This document shows positions 34,461 to 45,790 of a stretch of DNA of 64,000 nucleotides, piece by piece. Within the stretch, counting starts at the first letter, position 1. The number at the start of each line of letters is the position of its first letter. The notes beneath the pieces were generated by a model, which was given only the letters and a program-made list of their open reading frames with translations, was not told the DNA's origin and searched no databases. The stretch lies in assembly GCA_038277395.1 (NCBI GenBank), contig CM076193.1, positions 91,217,583 through 91,281,582 on the forward strand, given 5' to 3'. This stretch comes from Dryocosmus kuriphilus. Its lineage: Eukaryota; Arthropoda; Insecta; Hymenoptera; Cynipidae. Both the position numbers and the translations under genes were made by a program.

Positions 34461-36793
34461 AAATATTGGCTCTGAGTACAAGACTGTTGTTGACTAGTAG
34501 AATATGCTATTATTTTAATGTACATAAGAGTTTAAATTTATTCAACTTCGCTACCTAGCCTAATTTATGACATTTTAAATCCCATTATTGAAACATATGC
34601 AAAAACAATAAATGGAGAATAAAGATTAAAAAATGATAAAAATTACCTCTTCTGCAAAGTTTTTCGTGTGATCTGTCATTGTATGGAATTGTTGTTACTA
34701 ATTTTTTACTATGCCAGTTTTTATGTTATTTTAGTCGGTTCTCATTCGCGTACGTAAACAAATCCTCTTTTATTTATTAGGTTCTAGCACGAAGGAATAC
34801 TAAGGAGTGATATGTCCAATGCATGATCTAAAGAATACACGGTCTAGCCTTAGCCCCCACCAATTTGGGCCGAGTTCGCGTTGCCGCCGCTGTCGTCCAT
34901 TTTGTATGCAGGTTCGGCGATACAAATGTTGGGTCCCGGTACACACAGAGATCAGTGCGGTGCACGCATAATCTTGGGGCCCCTTCCAGTAGTTATATAT
35001 TTCAAACCTTTAATCTTTCATTACAAGAAAGAATAAATATGTATATACAAGTAGTATTTGAAAATAAATTGCAAATTATTTCTGTCGACAAATGTATTTT
35101 AATAATTAAAGGGTTAATTTTGTGGAAACATTATATTTCATATTTTTGGAGATGTATAATTTGCCGAAAAAATTATTTAATTGGTTTTTTGTTTGTAAAC
35201 TGTTATAAATTAAAATTTTCACTTAGCCATTTTTTTATTATCTGCTTAACAGACGATGTTTATGTTTCATCTGTCCACAAATGATTATTTTTCAAAAAAT
35301 TCGTTTTTATAATGTAAGGATTAATTTGTTGGAAAACTTTTAATTAATTGTTTAAGGATGTATTTGTACGAAAAATTGCATTTCATCATTTATTATTTGC
35401 ATTTCAATTACAAGTATACACTTAGACATTTTGTAAGATCTGGTTATCCTTATAAGGATATTTTATAAGGATATATTATAAGGATATTTTTAGTATTATC
35501 ACGAATGAATGACATCTGTAAATCACTAAAAGAAATACACTATGTACATATACCTGAATCAAAAATCTTGGAATCTGAACATAGAGCTTCAAATTCAACC
35601 CTGTCGAAACAAAATGATTGGAGAATTCCTAAGAAATATCAGAGCCAGTTCTTTTTCATTCATTTTTATTTGTATTAAACGTAAATATTTTATTAGGAAG
35701 CATAAAATATCAGTTTTATAACATTAAAGTTGCCTACGTTTTACTTGTTTGTTATTTTATTTTTATTTAAATTTTTTTTATTAATTTGTTTTTATTTTTT
35801 ATTTTTTTTTATTTATTTACGAACATGATAATCTGACATCTTTGCCTGATATTTTCATGATATTTTGTATCGGCAGGGAAATTATAAATATTTAAAAATG
35901 TAATCGATTCGATCGAAATACAAGTGGAATTAATATAAGAACTTGTTTGAAAATTTTTTCAAAATGTGGATTTGAGCCTATATAATTGTTCCGTGCTTCT
36001 AACGAACCAACAAATTAACAATGAATGTGGCGTTTCAATTTTGTCAGTATAAATGAAAACAATCAGTGTTTTTGATTTTATTTTTCAATATTTTTATTGT
36101 TTGAACTAAACATTTTTTTATGATAACAGAGGGATGCTGTGAGGATTACGATGGGATATAAATTTGGTAGTAAGCTTTGAAAGGCAACTCCACAGGTAAT
36201 AGTTGAACTTGAGGAATTTATGATTTAATGACCATAGCGAAAAGGGAGGCTTAGCTTAAAATCTTAAGATTTATCCCCTAGAAGCACCTGCGATTTTTCT
36301 GCATAATGAATTACGGACCGCCACCCATACTTTTGTGTACTTTGCGAAATTTGACAGTTTTCTTCCGTCAAGGAAGAAAATATAGTCAGTTTACCTTAGA
36401 TATTCAAGGTAGATGTAGAACCAGCTTTCTTCAGTATTTAGTTTTTTCCGTTTTCCAACAAGTGTAAAGTGTGTATTTTTCAACGTATTTTCATAAAAAG
36501 GTAAGCCTGCAAATACAATATGTACATTTATTTATTGATTATTTATTGATTTTTTATTTATTAGCCATTTATTTATATCTCACTTCAAAGCTTTATGACG
36601 TTTACTACCTACATTATTTTAATGTTGAACTGGTTGAATCTACCGCCGTGACGTCACAAAAATGGCGTACAGCGGCGGCAAGATTTCTGAGCTTCCTATT
36701 GGTTCACTTTTTTTTTTACTTGCGCGTGGCTAGACCGTGTATTCTTAGATCATGTCTCCAATGCGTGAAGCAGATACGAGCGACACGAGCACG
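34461..36793. other. AT-rich stretch, no gene seen
   Basis: A GC-richer patch at 34855-34985 is open but matches nothing I know. A short tandem 'taaggatatttta' lies at 35450-35490. Near 36648 a TGACGTCA palindrome followed by AAAATGGCG stands out, as in some promoters, but no gene is attached. AT-rich runs fill 35700-35820. Confidence 0.35.
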
Positions 36794-37063
36794 GACATGG
36801 CCAGGGTTGGTAACGTATAATACTCCGCGTATTTTACGCGGTTTTCTACGCGTATTACCACGTATATCACCAGAGATTAGCACCTCTCTAGTTTTCTGCG
36901 CGATTTGACGTATATTACGTCTGAATGGAAACTTTCAGTGCGCATGCATTCAACATCGAAACATACCTCACATAACCTATTTTTCTTGTTGTGGGTCGTA
37001 TTCGTCGTCACCGTGTTTACTTTTAATTTTTAATTGTAATAGTCCTATTATAATAAAGAAAAA

Positions 37064-38676
37064 ATGTATCGAGGGGGTAGGCCTAAAGGCAAACCGTGGG
37101 AGCAATTTTCTTATAAACTCGTAAAAGACGAAAAAGGAAAAAATGCTGCTTTGTGCACGATTTGTAATAGTATAATTCACAACACTGCAGAATCTAGGCT
37201 AGAAATGCACCAGGAAGTGTTTATAGGAAAATAATTTTACAAAGGACCCCGCACCAAATGTACGGGAAAATGTCTTTCGGTGGATTTGGCTGAAACTTGG
37301 TAAATATGTAGATTATAAGGGCCTAATGAAAGATCCTAAGAGAAATGGACAGTTTTTGCGCTATACGGCGCTAAGCGCTCAATTTCGTGAAAACAATGAA
37401 TCCCCATATATGCTGGAAGGGGAAAGATGACAGCAGAGCGAGGTCAGTACCAAACACGAGTTTAATAATGGTGTATGTTGCGCGCATCCCAAAACTGACA
37501 AACGCTAAGCGCTCAAGATTTGAAAACGGTGCGCCGGTGAGATCAATATTAAATGAGGTTAATATTACAATGATATAAATCGCGCGCTTGTCTAATCGTC
37601 CGAACGCTAAGCGCTCGAGATATAGTCTAAAATTCAAAAAAAGTGGGCAGAATAGTGTGGTATTCCCAAGTGCCTATATGCCAATACACTTTTCACTTGT
37701 CACTACTTTTTATAATTTCCCGGAACCATAAAGACCATCCTCTCGTAAGACTGACGTTTTCTACCCCCTTCGCTGTTTTTATTCCTTAGATAGGGGTCCC
37801 CCTTGGCGCCCAGACTATAAGTCTATTGTGCCACTGGGACTTCCCTTACTCCTACACTCCAGTCAGTATTTCAAGCGAGTTAATATTTTGAGCGCTTAGA
37901 GTTCGGATGTTTTAAGAAGCGCGCGATATATGTATGTTTAAAGTAACCTCGCTTTGTTTAGACCGGGCGTTGTCACCTTGTCCGCGCAGCACGGAAGCAT
38001 GTTTTGAATTTTAGAGTACATCTCGAACGCTTAGCGTTCGAATGATTAGATCAGCGTGCGATGTATATCGTTGTAATATTAACCCCATTTGATATTGATC
38101 TCACCGGGGCACCGTTTTCAACGTTATAGCAGTGACGTTTTTTATTAAATTAAAATCTTGAGCGCTTAGCTTTCGGAAGTTTTGGGATGCGCACAACATG
38201 CATCATTCATTATCAAAGCCGCATTTGGTACTGACTTCGCTCTTCGGTCGTCTCTTCCTTCCAGCATATATAAGGATACATTGCTTTCACGAAATTGATC
38301 GCTTAGCGCCGTATAGCGCAAAAACTGTCCATTTTTCTTAATTTTTTTTCCAGATCTTTCATTAGGCCCTTATAATCTACATATTTACCAAGTTTCAGCC
38401 AAATCCACCGAAAGACATTTTCCCATACATTTGGTGCGGGGTCCTTTGATAAACATAATACGTATCGAAGATGTAAAGGCAGTAATTAAAATCAATATTA
38501 TTTTCAGGAGAAAATGTTTACTGGTAGTAGCAGAAACAGGTTGGTTTGACATGGAGGTTGATAAAACCCAAAACTCAACAATGAGCTTATCGTCGCAAGT
38601 TACATCTACTGAACCACTTGAACAAAACCATGCTGTGATTTTAAATTTAGATGAAGAATTTTTAAACAAGAATACC
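37064..38676 (+). pseudogene. BED-type zinc finger protein, two exons (left end of composite element)
   Basis: Exon 1 from ATG at 37064 reads GRPKGKPWEQFSYKLVKD, ALCTICNSI and ESRLEMH, giving W-E-x-F and C-x2-C ... H, the BED finger pattern. The final Cys comes from exon 2 (38508-38676), which after an acceptor TTTTCAG reads RRKCLLV, then a serine-rich DKTQNSTMSLSSQ stretch, ending at a GTAAGT donor. The intron now contains the fold-back element 37241-38447. No good donor remains after exon 1 (GTGTTT out of phase), so it is probably dead. BED fingers bind DNA in hAT transposases and derived host proteins. The next exon would follow after 44770 but is not clear. Confidence 0.5.
37241..38447. 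repeat. Fold-back element with iterated GCTAAGCGCTC motif
   Basis: Ends AAAGGACCCCGCACCAAATG and CATTTGGTGCGGGGTCCTTT are perfect inverted repeats, and the arms remain complementary for some 400 bp (for example 'gcgctatacggcgctaagcg' at 37358 with its complement near 38300). The motif GAACGCTAAGCGCTC and its complement occur at about 37368, 37503, 37607, 37889, 38019, 38158 and 38301. No coding capacity. It sits in the intron of the BED gene. Confidence 0.85.
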
Positions 38677-38863
38677 GTAAGTATTATTATTAAAGTATAT
38701 ATGTACAGTTTGTTCCACAAGACAAGGTACGCGTTTTCTCGAAAAGTTTCAAAAATTTTTTTTCCTTTCTTTTTTGGCCTGACTGTACGTTTGAAGGGCT
38801 AAGGTGGAACCTCTGATTCGCTTCATTCTCATTCGAAGTGTCAGATATTGCAAAAGATTGCGC

Positions 38864-39812
38864 AATGAGTGCTGTATACGCTAAACGTTTTGAGGCTGTG
38901 TTTTTGTGCACCAATAAACACGGACCACATCTTTCGTACTCAGCCACTGCTAAAGTGCTTAAAAAGTCTAAGCACTTCTTGCAAACGTAGGTGGAGCGGT
39001 ATAGGGACACAAAAACAGTCGACGAACTCCGGGGAAGAGGAGAAGTGCGGGCAACGTCGAGTAAGGAGGATAAGGCGATCATCGCACTGTTCAAGCGCAA
39101 CCCAGCTCTGCGGCTGCGCGAAGCCAAAGCTAAGCTAGCGGCGAAGGGACTAGAGGTTAGTATAAACAACATAAGACGCAGATTAGCTGAGGCAAAATTG
39201 CAGTACCGTAGCACGAGGCAAAAACCCCTGCTCTCAGAGGTTCAAATGCAAAAACGCTTTGCATGGGCTACGGAAAATAATGATCGCGATTGGTCAAATG
39301 TAATTTTTTCCGACGAAGCGTCCTTTTGGGCATGCGTTCCCATAAAACATGCCTGGTCAGGCTGTCGTGAACGGTTCCTCCAGCAAACTGTTAAACACCC
39401 CATAAAGGTCCATGTTTGGGGATGCTTCTCACAGCGCGGTTTTGGCTGTTTAGAGCTTTTTCCTGAGAACCTGAACGCTCAAAGAATGGTCAAAATATAC
39501 AAGCATGGTCTTCTGAAGTCTGCAGGAAAGATGTTTGGAGCCAACAGTGAGGTTTGGATCCTTCAAGAGGACAACGACCCTAAACATCGCAGTCGCCTCT
39601 GCACGAGCTGGAAAGCGGAAAATGTTGTCGTGACCTAGGACTGGCCTTCACAATCTCCTGATGCAAATCCAATTGAAAATATGTGGAGTGTCGTTAACGA
39701 CGTTGCCCTGGTTCTTTCTGTCTAGAGCAGCTACCTTGATTATCGACATTTAGTTGAAACTTGGCAACGTCGCCTCGCGGAGTTGAGTGTAGCGCGAAGC
39801 ACGTGTACATAT
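38864..39812 (+). pseudogene. Tc1-family transposase with two nonsense codons
   Basis: Starts MSAVYAKRFEAVFLC at 38864. After a TAG at 38988 the frame continues VERYRDTKTVDELRGRG, a paired HTH region typical of Tc1 (RNPALRLREAKAKLA), then VIFSDEASFWAC (first catalytic Asp), HVWGCFSQRGFG, WILQEDNDPKHRS (second Asp). Another TAG at 39636 precedes DWPSQSPDANPIENMWSVV, which carries the catalytic Glu. So the D-D-E triad can be read but the frame is cut twice. The enzyme would cut and paste the surrounding element. Otherwise the frame is long and clean, so loss is fairly recent. Confidence 0.85.
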
Positions 39813-39847
39813 GATTTTTGTTTATTATTATATACTAGTCAGGTGCA

Positions 39848-41270
39848 ATGCCTCCAGATAGATACCATTGGAACGGAAGATATGTTTCCAAAAAGGTTTA
39901 CGAGCACATGTTAAGACGATCAAAAAATGTCAGTAAAAATAAAGGAGTAAAACAAATCAATGCACCTCTCGAAGATAGGAAAGAGGAAGGCATCGAGGTA
40001 ACCTCAAAATACCCCACTCATGGCGCACGTATAGTTGATTTAAAGCACATGTCCAAGCAAATGATTTGCAATAAATGCCAAAAAAAACTTGCACATTGGT
40101 GATATGAAAGACGAAAAAATGTATGGGATGGGCTCATATTTTCAAAGTGGAGTGCGATGTGTGTGCTAATATTCAGGCAATAGAAAGTGGACCATTAAAT
40201 AAGATTCCTGGCAGTAACAGAAAGACATTTGGAATAAATCAAAATTACCTATAGGTAAGAAAGTTTATTTAGTACATTATATCACAGTACTGTTTTGGGA
40301 AGAAATTTTCTTAAAAAAATTATTTGCAGGAGCTATACGAGCAGACATTGGCCAGACTCAAGCCGATACGTTTTTGAGTATATTTGAAATCGCTGTCCTG
40401 TCAAAAAATAATTATAAGATTCAAGAAAGAAAGGTTGGTCCATTTATTGAGGATGTGGCAAAAAGCAGCTGTATTCATGCGATTGAGTTGAAAAGAGCTT
40501 TGACATTGGAAAATTTAGATAAACTGAAAAAAGTATTGTAAGTTTAATATGACTCTGTGGGATGTATTTACACGTATACTATCAAATATTATTTTTTAAT
40601 CAATTTAGAGTTATTTCTAATGAAATGTGTTAAATAAAATCTTTATATTTTTATACAAATAGTATAAGATAATGATATTGATCGAGTATAGTTTTAACGC
40701 AGACGTACGGGAAAAAGTATTATAAGTTTGAATCAACGAAATTATTTATAATTGTAATCATGAAAGAAATTATTTCTACAAGTTTGTTGTTTGTATAATG
40801 ATTTTAATAAAAAATGGTTAAAACAAAAATATGCGTTTTTGATTATTATGAGCTAATAATACTGATTAATATAGTTCTAATTATGCAGATAACTAGATTT
40901 TCAATCCTATAATGTACAAAATGTACTTTTTTTAAATATACACAATTTATACATCAATAAATCATGCTGTATGTTACTTAAAAATTGTAAAGTTTCCATT
41001 ATAGAAAAATACATGTCACATTCCTTTATCTTTTAATATAGGCCTCCTGATACTCCGGACGATTTTATGGTTTATACAAAAGTTGTAGATGGTAAAGAGA
41101 TTACAGTTGTTAGACTTTTTTCAAAGTTTGATTTTGGATGGATTCAGCGAGGAAATGGATATAGCTACGACAGCTTGAGTGGATATTGTGCTCTAATTGG
41201 AGAACTCAGCGGAATGATTTTAGCCTTTATAACTTTCAAAAGAAAATGTCAATGCGACTATAATTTATAA
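39848..41270 (+). pseudogene. Mutator-like (MULE) transposase, first three exons
   Basis: Exon A (39848-40258) begins MPPDRYHWNGRYVSK and reads GARIVDLKHMSKQMICNKCQ; a run of eight A at 40080 shifts the frame to HIGDMKDEKMYGMGSYF. Exon B (about 40330-40537) reads AIRADIGQTQADTFLSIFEI and VGPFIEDVAKSSCIHAIEL, ending at GTAAGT. Exon C (41042-41270) reads PPDTPDDFMVYTKVV and FSKFDFGWIQRGNGYSYDSL, with the first catalytic Asp in FDFGW. The B-C splice keeps phase (TT|G). This is the invertebrate MULE family whose proteins have a D-(G/M)-W block, a second D in DGDSS and often a C-terminal exonuclease. The exon A donor is out of phase, so the copy is broken. Confidence 0.7.
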
Positions 41271-41330
41271 AATAAAATTTAAATTGAACATGATTGTCGC
41301 TTGAACTTTTACGGCAGTGCCAAATCAATG

Positions 41331-42212
41331 CCCAGATAACAATACGTGCCGGCACGTAATCGGTCCGACGGGCTGGAGACCAAAGTGCCTGCAAAATGCG
41401 TGTCTTAGGCCGGCAGAGTCGGAATCCGAGCGGCGGTCTGACGCATTAGACGCACGTCTGTCGTATAAACGGCGAGGAACGACAGCCTGCAGATTGCATG
41501 CCCGCTGCAGGCTGGTTGTGCGAGTTAGTGGATTGGATCAGACTTCAACTTTTCTTCACGTACGTGTCATCTCGTGTGTCGTTCACCTGTGAATATTTGG
41601 ATTTGTAAGGTAAACAATGATTTTGTTCATTCCGGATAACTATATACATATAATAAGGATCAACTCTTTTCTCTCCGAAGATTTTTCGGATTCCTGCGCT
41701 GTTCTTGGATTGTGAGAGGTTTGCTGAGCATGGACTGGAAAGGCGGGGAGTGCACCTCTAACCTCAATGTTTTGTGAATAAAATCTTTCTTGACTCGATC
41801 ATATATCAACCTCCGCGAGCCTTATCAGTTATAATAGTATTTTTATTACATTAATTTGAATATTAATATTCAATTTATATAATATTATTCAATTTTTCGT
41901 GTAGGTAATCTTTATCAAAACTGAAAAAAATCAAATTTTTGTTTTGACTTTTAAGGTTAATTATATTGAGTGTCCAGAAACATTAAAGTATACAAACCGA
42001 ATCTACTCGCACATTCAGTCTACATTTTACCGACGTTTTACCGGACCGTGTGGCTTGCAGTTCGCCAGCCCGTGTCGCCCCTCACTGTCGGGCGGGCTAT
42101 ATAGACATCCATGGTGCGCACATTAAGGTGCATATCTGCAGCGCGTCGGTCCGATCGATCGGACCGCGGGCCGGCAGATCGCTTGCAGGCGGCGGGCATT
42201 TTGTTATCTGGG
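41331..42212. repeat. Inverted-repeat element with CCCAGATAACAA ends
   Basis: Starts CCCAGATAACAA and ends TTGTTATCTGGG, and splits the Mutator-like gene between the FDFGW exon and the DNDSSS exon. The outer 200 bp on each side are GC-rich (ggccggcag, ctgcaggc, cggtccgatcgatcggaccg) with many small palindromes; the middle is AT-rich. No coding capacity. Likely a non-autonomous DNA element. Confidence 0.7.
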
Positions 42213-42221
42213 TGAAAAGGG

Positions 42222-42715
42222 AGGGGGTGCACGAATGTTTGTTATAGAAGACGAACTTTTCAAGGAAGCAAATGTTGAAATTGGGGCTTTTATTTCTGAT
42301 AATGATAGCAGCAGTATCAGTGCTATACAAAATTTATCTAATTACGTTATCATTAAACAATCTGACATGAGCCATACATAAAAAGGAGTGAGCAATGCTC
42401 TTTACCGTATTAATTCGAAAACGACTACAGATCCAGATCGAGAGTTGCAGCACGACACAATAAAAACTTTTTAAAAAATATTTTATTTATGCTGTTAGTC
42501 AAAATGTTGGCGAATTGGATAAAATGAGAGCCACCATTAAAAATATACCTTTCCACGCTTTTGATCAGCATGACAATTGTGCGTCCTGGTGCAAAGCAAA
42601 AGAAGACAAAGAAAACTACACAGGATTACGGTTAAAAAGTTCAGTATTGTTTGAGCAGTTGAAAACGTTATATGATAAGCTAGCTGATAATGCCACCAAG
42701 TTTTTAATGGCATAG
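42222..42715 (+). pseudogene. Mutator-like transposase, catalytic middle part
   Basis: Reads EDELFKEANVEIGAFISDND then SSSISAIQNL, carrying the second catalytic Asp (D-N-D-S-S-S, family D-G-D-S-S). It continues YVIIKQSDMSHT, a stop, GVSNALYRINSKT and, after a further break, VGELDKMRATIKNIPFHAFD and QHDNCASWCKAKEDKE, matching the H-C-x-x-W-C block of this family. The region with the catalytic Glu (QxNExxN in relatives) falls in the decayed stretch 42716-42805 and was not seen. At least two stops and a frame change. Confidence 0.7.
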
Positions 42716-42805
42716 ATTTGAATGTACAGTTATTCAAAAGAATTATGGAGAGGCTTATATAAATAGTATTTTGCATGCTCTTGGATTTAATACGACAGTA
42801 AGTCT

Positions 42806-43886
42806 TACAAAACATATCTAACGTCGCACTGAAACTGCTTTAAAACGTAAGCTCCGAGAAAAACGCGTCGATGTGAATAAAAGGCGTATTCAGCTTGCAC
42901 AGGCGCGCTCTCAACTGAAATATAGAAAAGAAAATGAAGAAGGCATTTCTTACAGTAGTCACATGTCTCTATTTGATGTGCAAGAATCTTCGACTCCAGA
43001 AACTTTGAACGAGGCTGAAAATTATTCAGAAGAAATTTCGAATCATGAATTCGAAAATTTGAATAACGCAATTATTTTTGAAACAGAAAATGAGGCGGTA
43101 GTTTTCTTTGACCTAGAAACTGGAGGATTTGATATGTTCAAAGACGAAGTATTGCACATTTCTTTGAAATATGGCGACAAATCTTACACTTCTTACATTA
43201 CACCAACGCGTCCAATTAATTCGACGTCATCAGATGTTCATGGATTGACGCGCAATTGTTGTATCTGAAGTTTTGAATTTTTTAAAAGAGATAGGGAAGA
43301 AATGTATTTTAGCTGCGCACAAGTGTGAATTTGATTCTCGAAGTTTAGTGATATTATCCAAAAGTTGTGATTTACTACGTGCTTTTGGAGATATAATTGT
43401 AGGATTCGTTGACCCATTGCCTTTAAAGAAAAAGTTGTTGACGTCGAAAATCACAAGCTCTCGACTTTACCATCATCAAAATTAAAAATTTGTTGTTCAG
43501 ATGCTCATGATGCAAAGTTTGATATTGAGATTCTTGAAAAATTTTCAAACAAATTTTTTACGCTAGATGCCTTGATAAAAATCATTAATGGAACGTTTGC
43601 TGATGTTTGTACATATATTGATAAGAAGAAATGCGGTAAAAATAATAAAAATTGTTTTATACCTTTGCAAAGTGTCATTTCCAAAGGAATGATGCAAAGA
43701 TTAGCTGAATCTAATTTTAATTATCAAGATTTAATTGATGCCTATAAAGAGAATAAAGACTGTGCAATAAAACTCTTAGAAGGCAAGGTGAATGAGTCAG
43801 CGACAATTATCAAAACCAAACAAATTTTAGACGCTATTTGTGATCACTTAGATAAGTCAGCAAATGCAGCAAAAAAGAAAAACTAA
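42806..43886 (+). pseudogene. C-terminal DEDD-type 3'-5' exonuclease domain of the Mutator-like protein
   Basis: After a basic linker (RTETALKRKLREKRVDVNKR) the sequence reads GISYSSHMSLFDVQ, then VVFFDLETGGFDMFKDEVLH, the ExoI motif D-x-E of DnaQ-like exonucleases, and ITPTRPINSTSSDVHGLT. After a frame change near 43265, CILAAHKCEFDSRSLV gives the ExoII-like H-x-x-x-F-D, and GDIIVGFVDPLPLKKK, then, after another shift near 43450, SDAHDAKFDIEILEKF gives the ExoIII A-H-x-A-x-x-D. It ends at TAA 43884-43886. Such a MULE plus exonuclease fusion is known to me from invertebrate genomes. Role of the nuclease in transposition is not established. Confidence 0.7.
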
Positions 43887-44695
43887 AGTATTACTGGAGT
43901 GATATTGTAATTGGCGCAGTTTCAAATGTGATATCTAAGTTATTGAAAAATGCGTTTATAAATAATTCAAGTGTTCTACGTTTTTGTACAAAAAAACGTA
44001 ATCGTGCTACTTTTTAAAGATTCAATAAAAGTAAATATTTATTGCCTATGAAGAATATGTGTTAATTTTCATCTACATTTCATTATAAACAAATAAGTGA
44101 GATATTTGTATTTTTATCAACAAATAATGATTTCCATCACAATGTATTCCAAGATAACCGGTAAGTCCAATCATTCAAACGCATTTGAAAATGCCGCCGA
44201 CTGTGGCGCTCCCTCGCTTCAATTCCGCTGAGATGCGGCATTTCCAAGTTCATCTCAAACATATTATTTTGTTACTTTTTTTATTAATATCTTAAAAATA
44301 AGCATTATAACCTATCAGACATTTTTTGTCATACCATCAACGATTGGTCTATGTGTGTAATTTCTAACATGTTTTATTTTGTCAGTTTAATCACTGTCCC
44401 ATAAAACCACGTGTTAAACAACTCGTCATTTTTCTCAAATTTCTCTTTTTTTAGCATTATAAGTGATGCTCAAAAAACGCGTGTGAGTTCAAAATACTTT
44501 AATCTACCATATTTTCGAGTTTCAACAAAATCTGTAATTTTTTATAAAACCAGGGCAACGTTCTTAAGAGAAAACTTGCAGGAAGGCGTGTATTCACCCT
44601 CAAGCAGCTCTCTCGATGAATTAGAGAGGTATGGTGCTCTCGAGAAAACAAGTACCTTGTCTTGCGGAACAGACTGTATATGTATTTAATTTAAG

Positions 44696-45186
44696 AATTA
44701 AAATTCTGCTTATATGTGGTGTTTTTTCATGCAAGTTTATCACTTTCGATAACATGTTTTCAGATGGACGACTTTGCATAATTTCAAGAAATATTCGGAT
44801 TCGGCAACAGAGAATGGAATACCGCAACTAAAAAAAAACATCCCTAAAGCTTCATCGAAATCGGATAAGCTTTCCTTTGTTCCGAAATTTGGCGGTTCTG
44901 GAGCACATGTCTAAAAAGGATAAAAGGTTAAAGTAAATTTTGAAATTTTCTTATGTTTTAATTTTGGAAAATTTGTATTTAAAAATATAAAAAAATTATC
45001 TGCAATATCTCGCTTATCATATTTTTCCGCGTTTAAAAAACGCTTCTTTATTTTATTTTAATATTTTAATTATTTTAACTTTAAAACTTAGAAGGAAAGC
45101 TAACTTATTAACTTATTACAATAGGAAAATATTATTAATATGTTCGTTAACAAAATATGAGAATAAGAAATCTAAGGATGTCTTAC
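44696..45186. other. Unassigned stretch inside the composite element
   Basis: An acceptor-like TTTTCAG at 44761-44767 is followed by DSATENGIPQLKKNIPKASS in one frame, which could be a third exon of the left BED gene, but no family block confirms it. The rest is AT-rich. Confidence 0.3.
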
Positions 45187-45790
45187 TTGGCTTTTCTCAT
45201 TAGTTAGTCTAGAGGTAGAACTAGAAGTGCCTTCTGGTCGACTTTCATTACTGGCAATATTTTTCGAATTTTCATTATGAGTGATATATATTTTGCACAC
45301 ATTCCTGTAGAAATAATGACTATAAACAAAAGTTAGTAATTCATTGATGACATCAATATTATTATAATAATATCAGTTAGAATTTACAGGCTAATATTTC
45401 AAAATATTTTTAAAATTGTAAATATAATTTGTATGAATAAATATTACAGTTTTATGTGTAAATATAATACCTGCGACACAAGTTACATGAACATGCAATA
45501 AACATTAATTTATAAATAATGAACTTTTCCGAGTCTCGAGTTGTGGAGTTTAATTCACAAAAATTATATTACATTCACTTTATACAAAGAAAATAATATA
45601 ATATTTCATCTTTATTAATATACCTGTGACCAAAAAGGCGTTCGTATCCAATGTTGCATAATAAATTATTACAAAATAAACATTCGGCTGTAAACTAATC
45701 CTTGTTATTCACTTTTATTTTTATACCCCTAAAATTTATACCTTTCCCTGGGATACTGGCTATCCTTGATTTATTTTTGTTTAGCATCAT
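45187..45790 (-). pseudogene. BED-type zinc finger protein, two exons (right end of composite element)
   Basis: On the minus strand, exon 1 (45790-45624) starts MMLNKNKSRIASIPGKG, has a TAG at 45697-45695, then FTAECLFCNNLLCNIGYERL, FGH and a donor AG|GTATAT. Exon 2 (45304-45187), after acceptor CTACAG, continues R-NVCKIYITHNENS and a serine-rich tail, ending at GTAAGA. The splice keeps phase (AG|G) and joins C-x2-C ... H-x3-C, a BED finger. So apart from one stop the gene structure is whole. It points toward the left BED gene at 37064-38676. The expected tryptophan before the finger is not obvious, so the call is moderate. Confidence 0.5.

Larger units (their letters stand above)
38706..44676 (+). 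mobile_element. Tc1-type DNA transposon, split by a Mutator-like insertion
   Basis: Left end TA|CAGTTTGTTCCACAAGACAA and right end TTGTCTTGCGGAACAGACTG|TA are inverted with TA dinucleotides on both sides, as in Tc1/mariner elements. About 40 bp match at each end. The transposase gene fills 38864-39812. The Mutator-like gene (39848-43886) lies between that gene and the right end, so it seems to have inserted into the 3' part. Removing the element restores a continuous intron of the BED gene (donor 38677, acceptor about 44767). Confidence 0.65.

Noticed and set aside
34865..35284. 139-codon plus-strand frame
   Set aside because: First third is GC-richer but the remainder is AT-rich, Phe/Ile/Lys-biased text without motifs; no splice or homology support.
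36471..36908. 145-codon plus-strand frame
   Set aside because: Overlaps the left end of the CAGGGTTG element; amino-acid content reflects AT-rich sequence; no domain.
38690..39214. 174-codon minus-strand frame
   Set aside because: Antisense to the Tc1 transposase, whose plus-strand motifs are clear.
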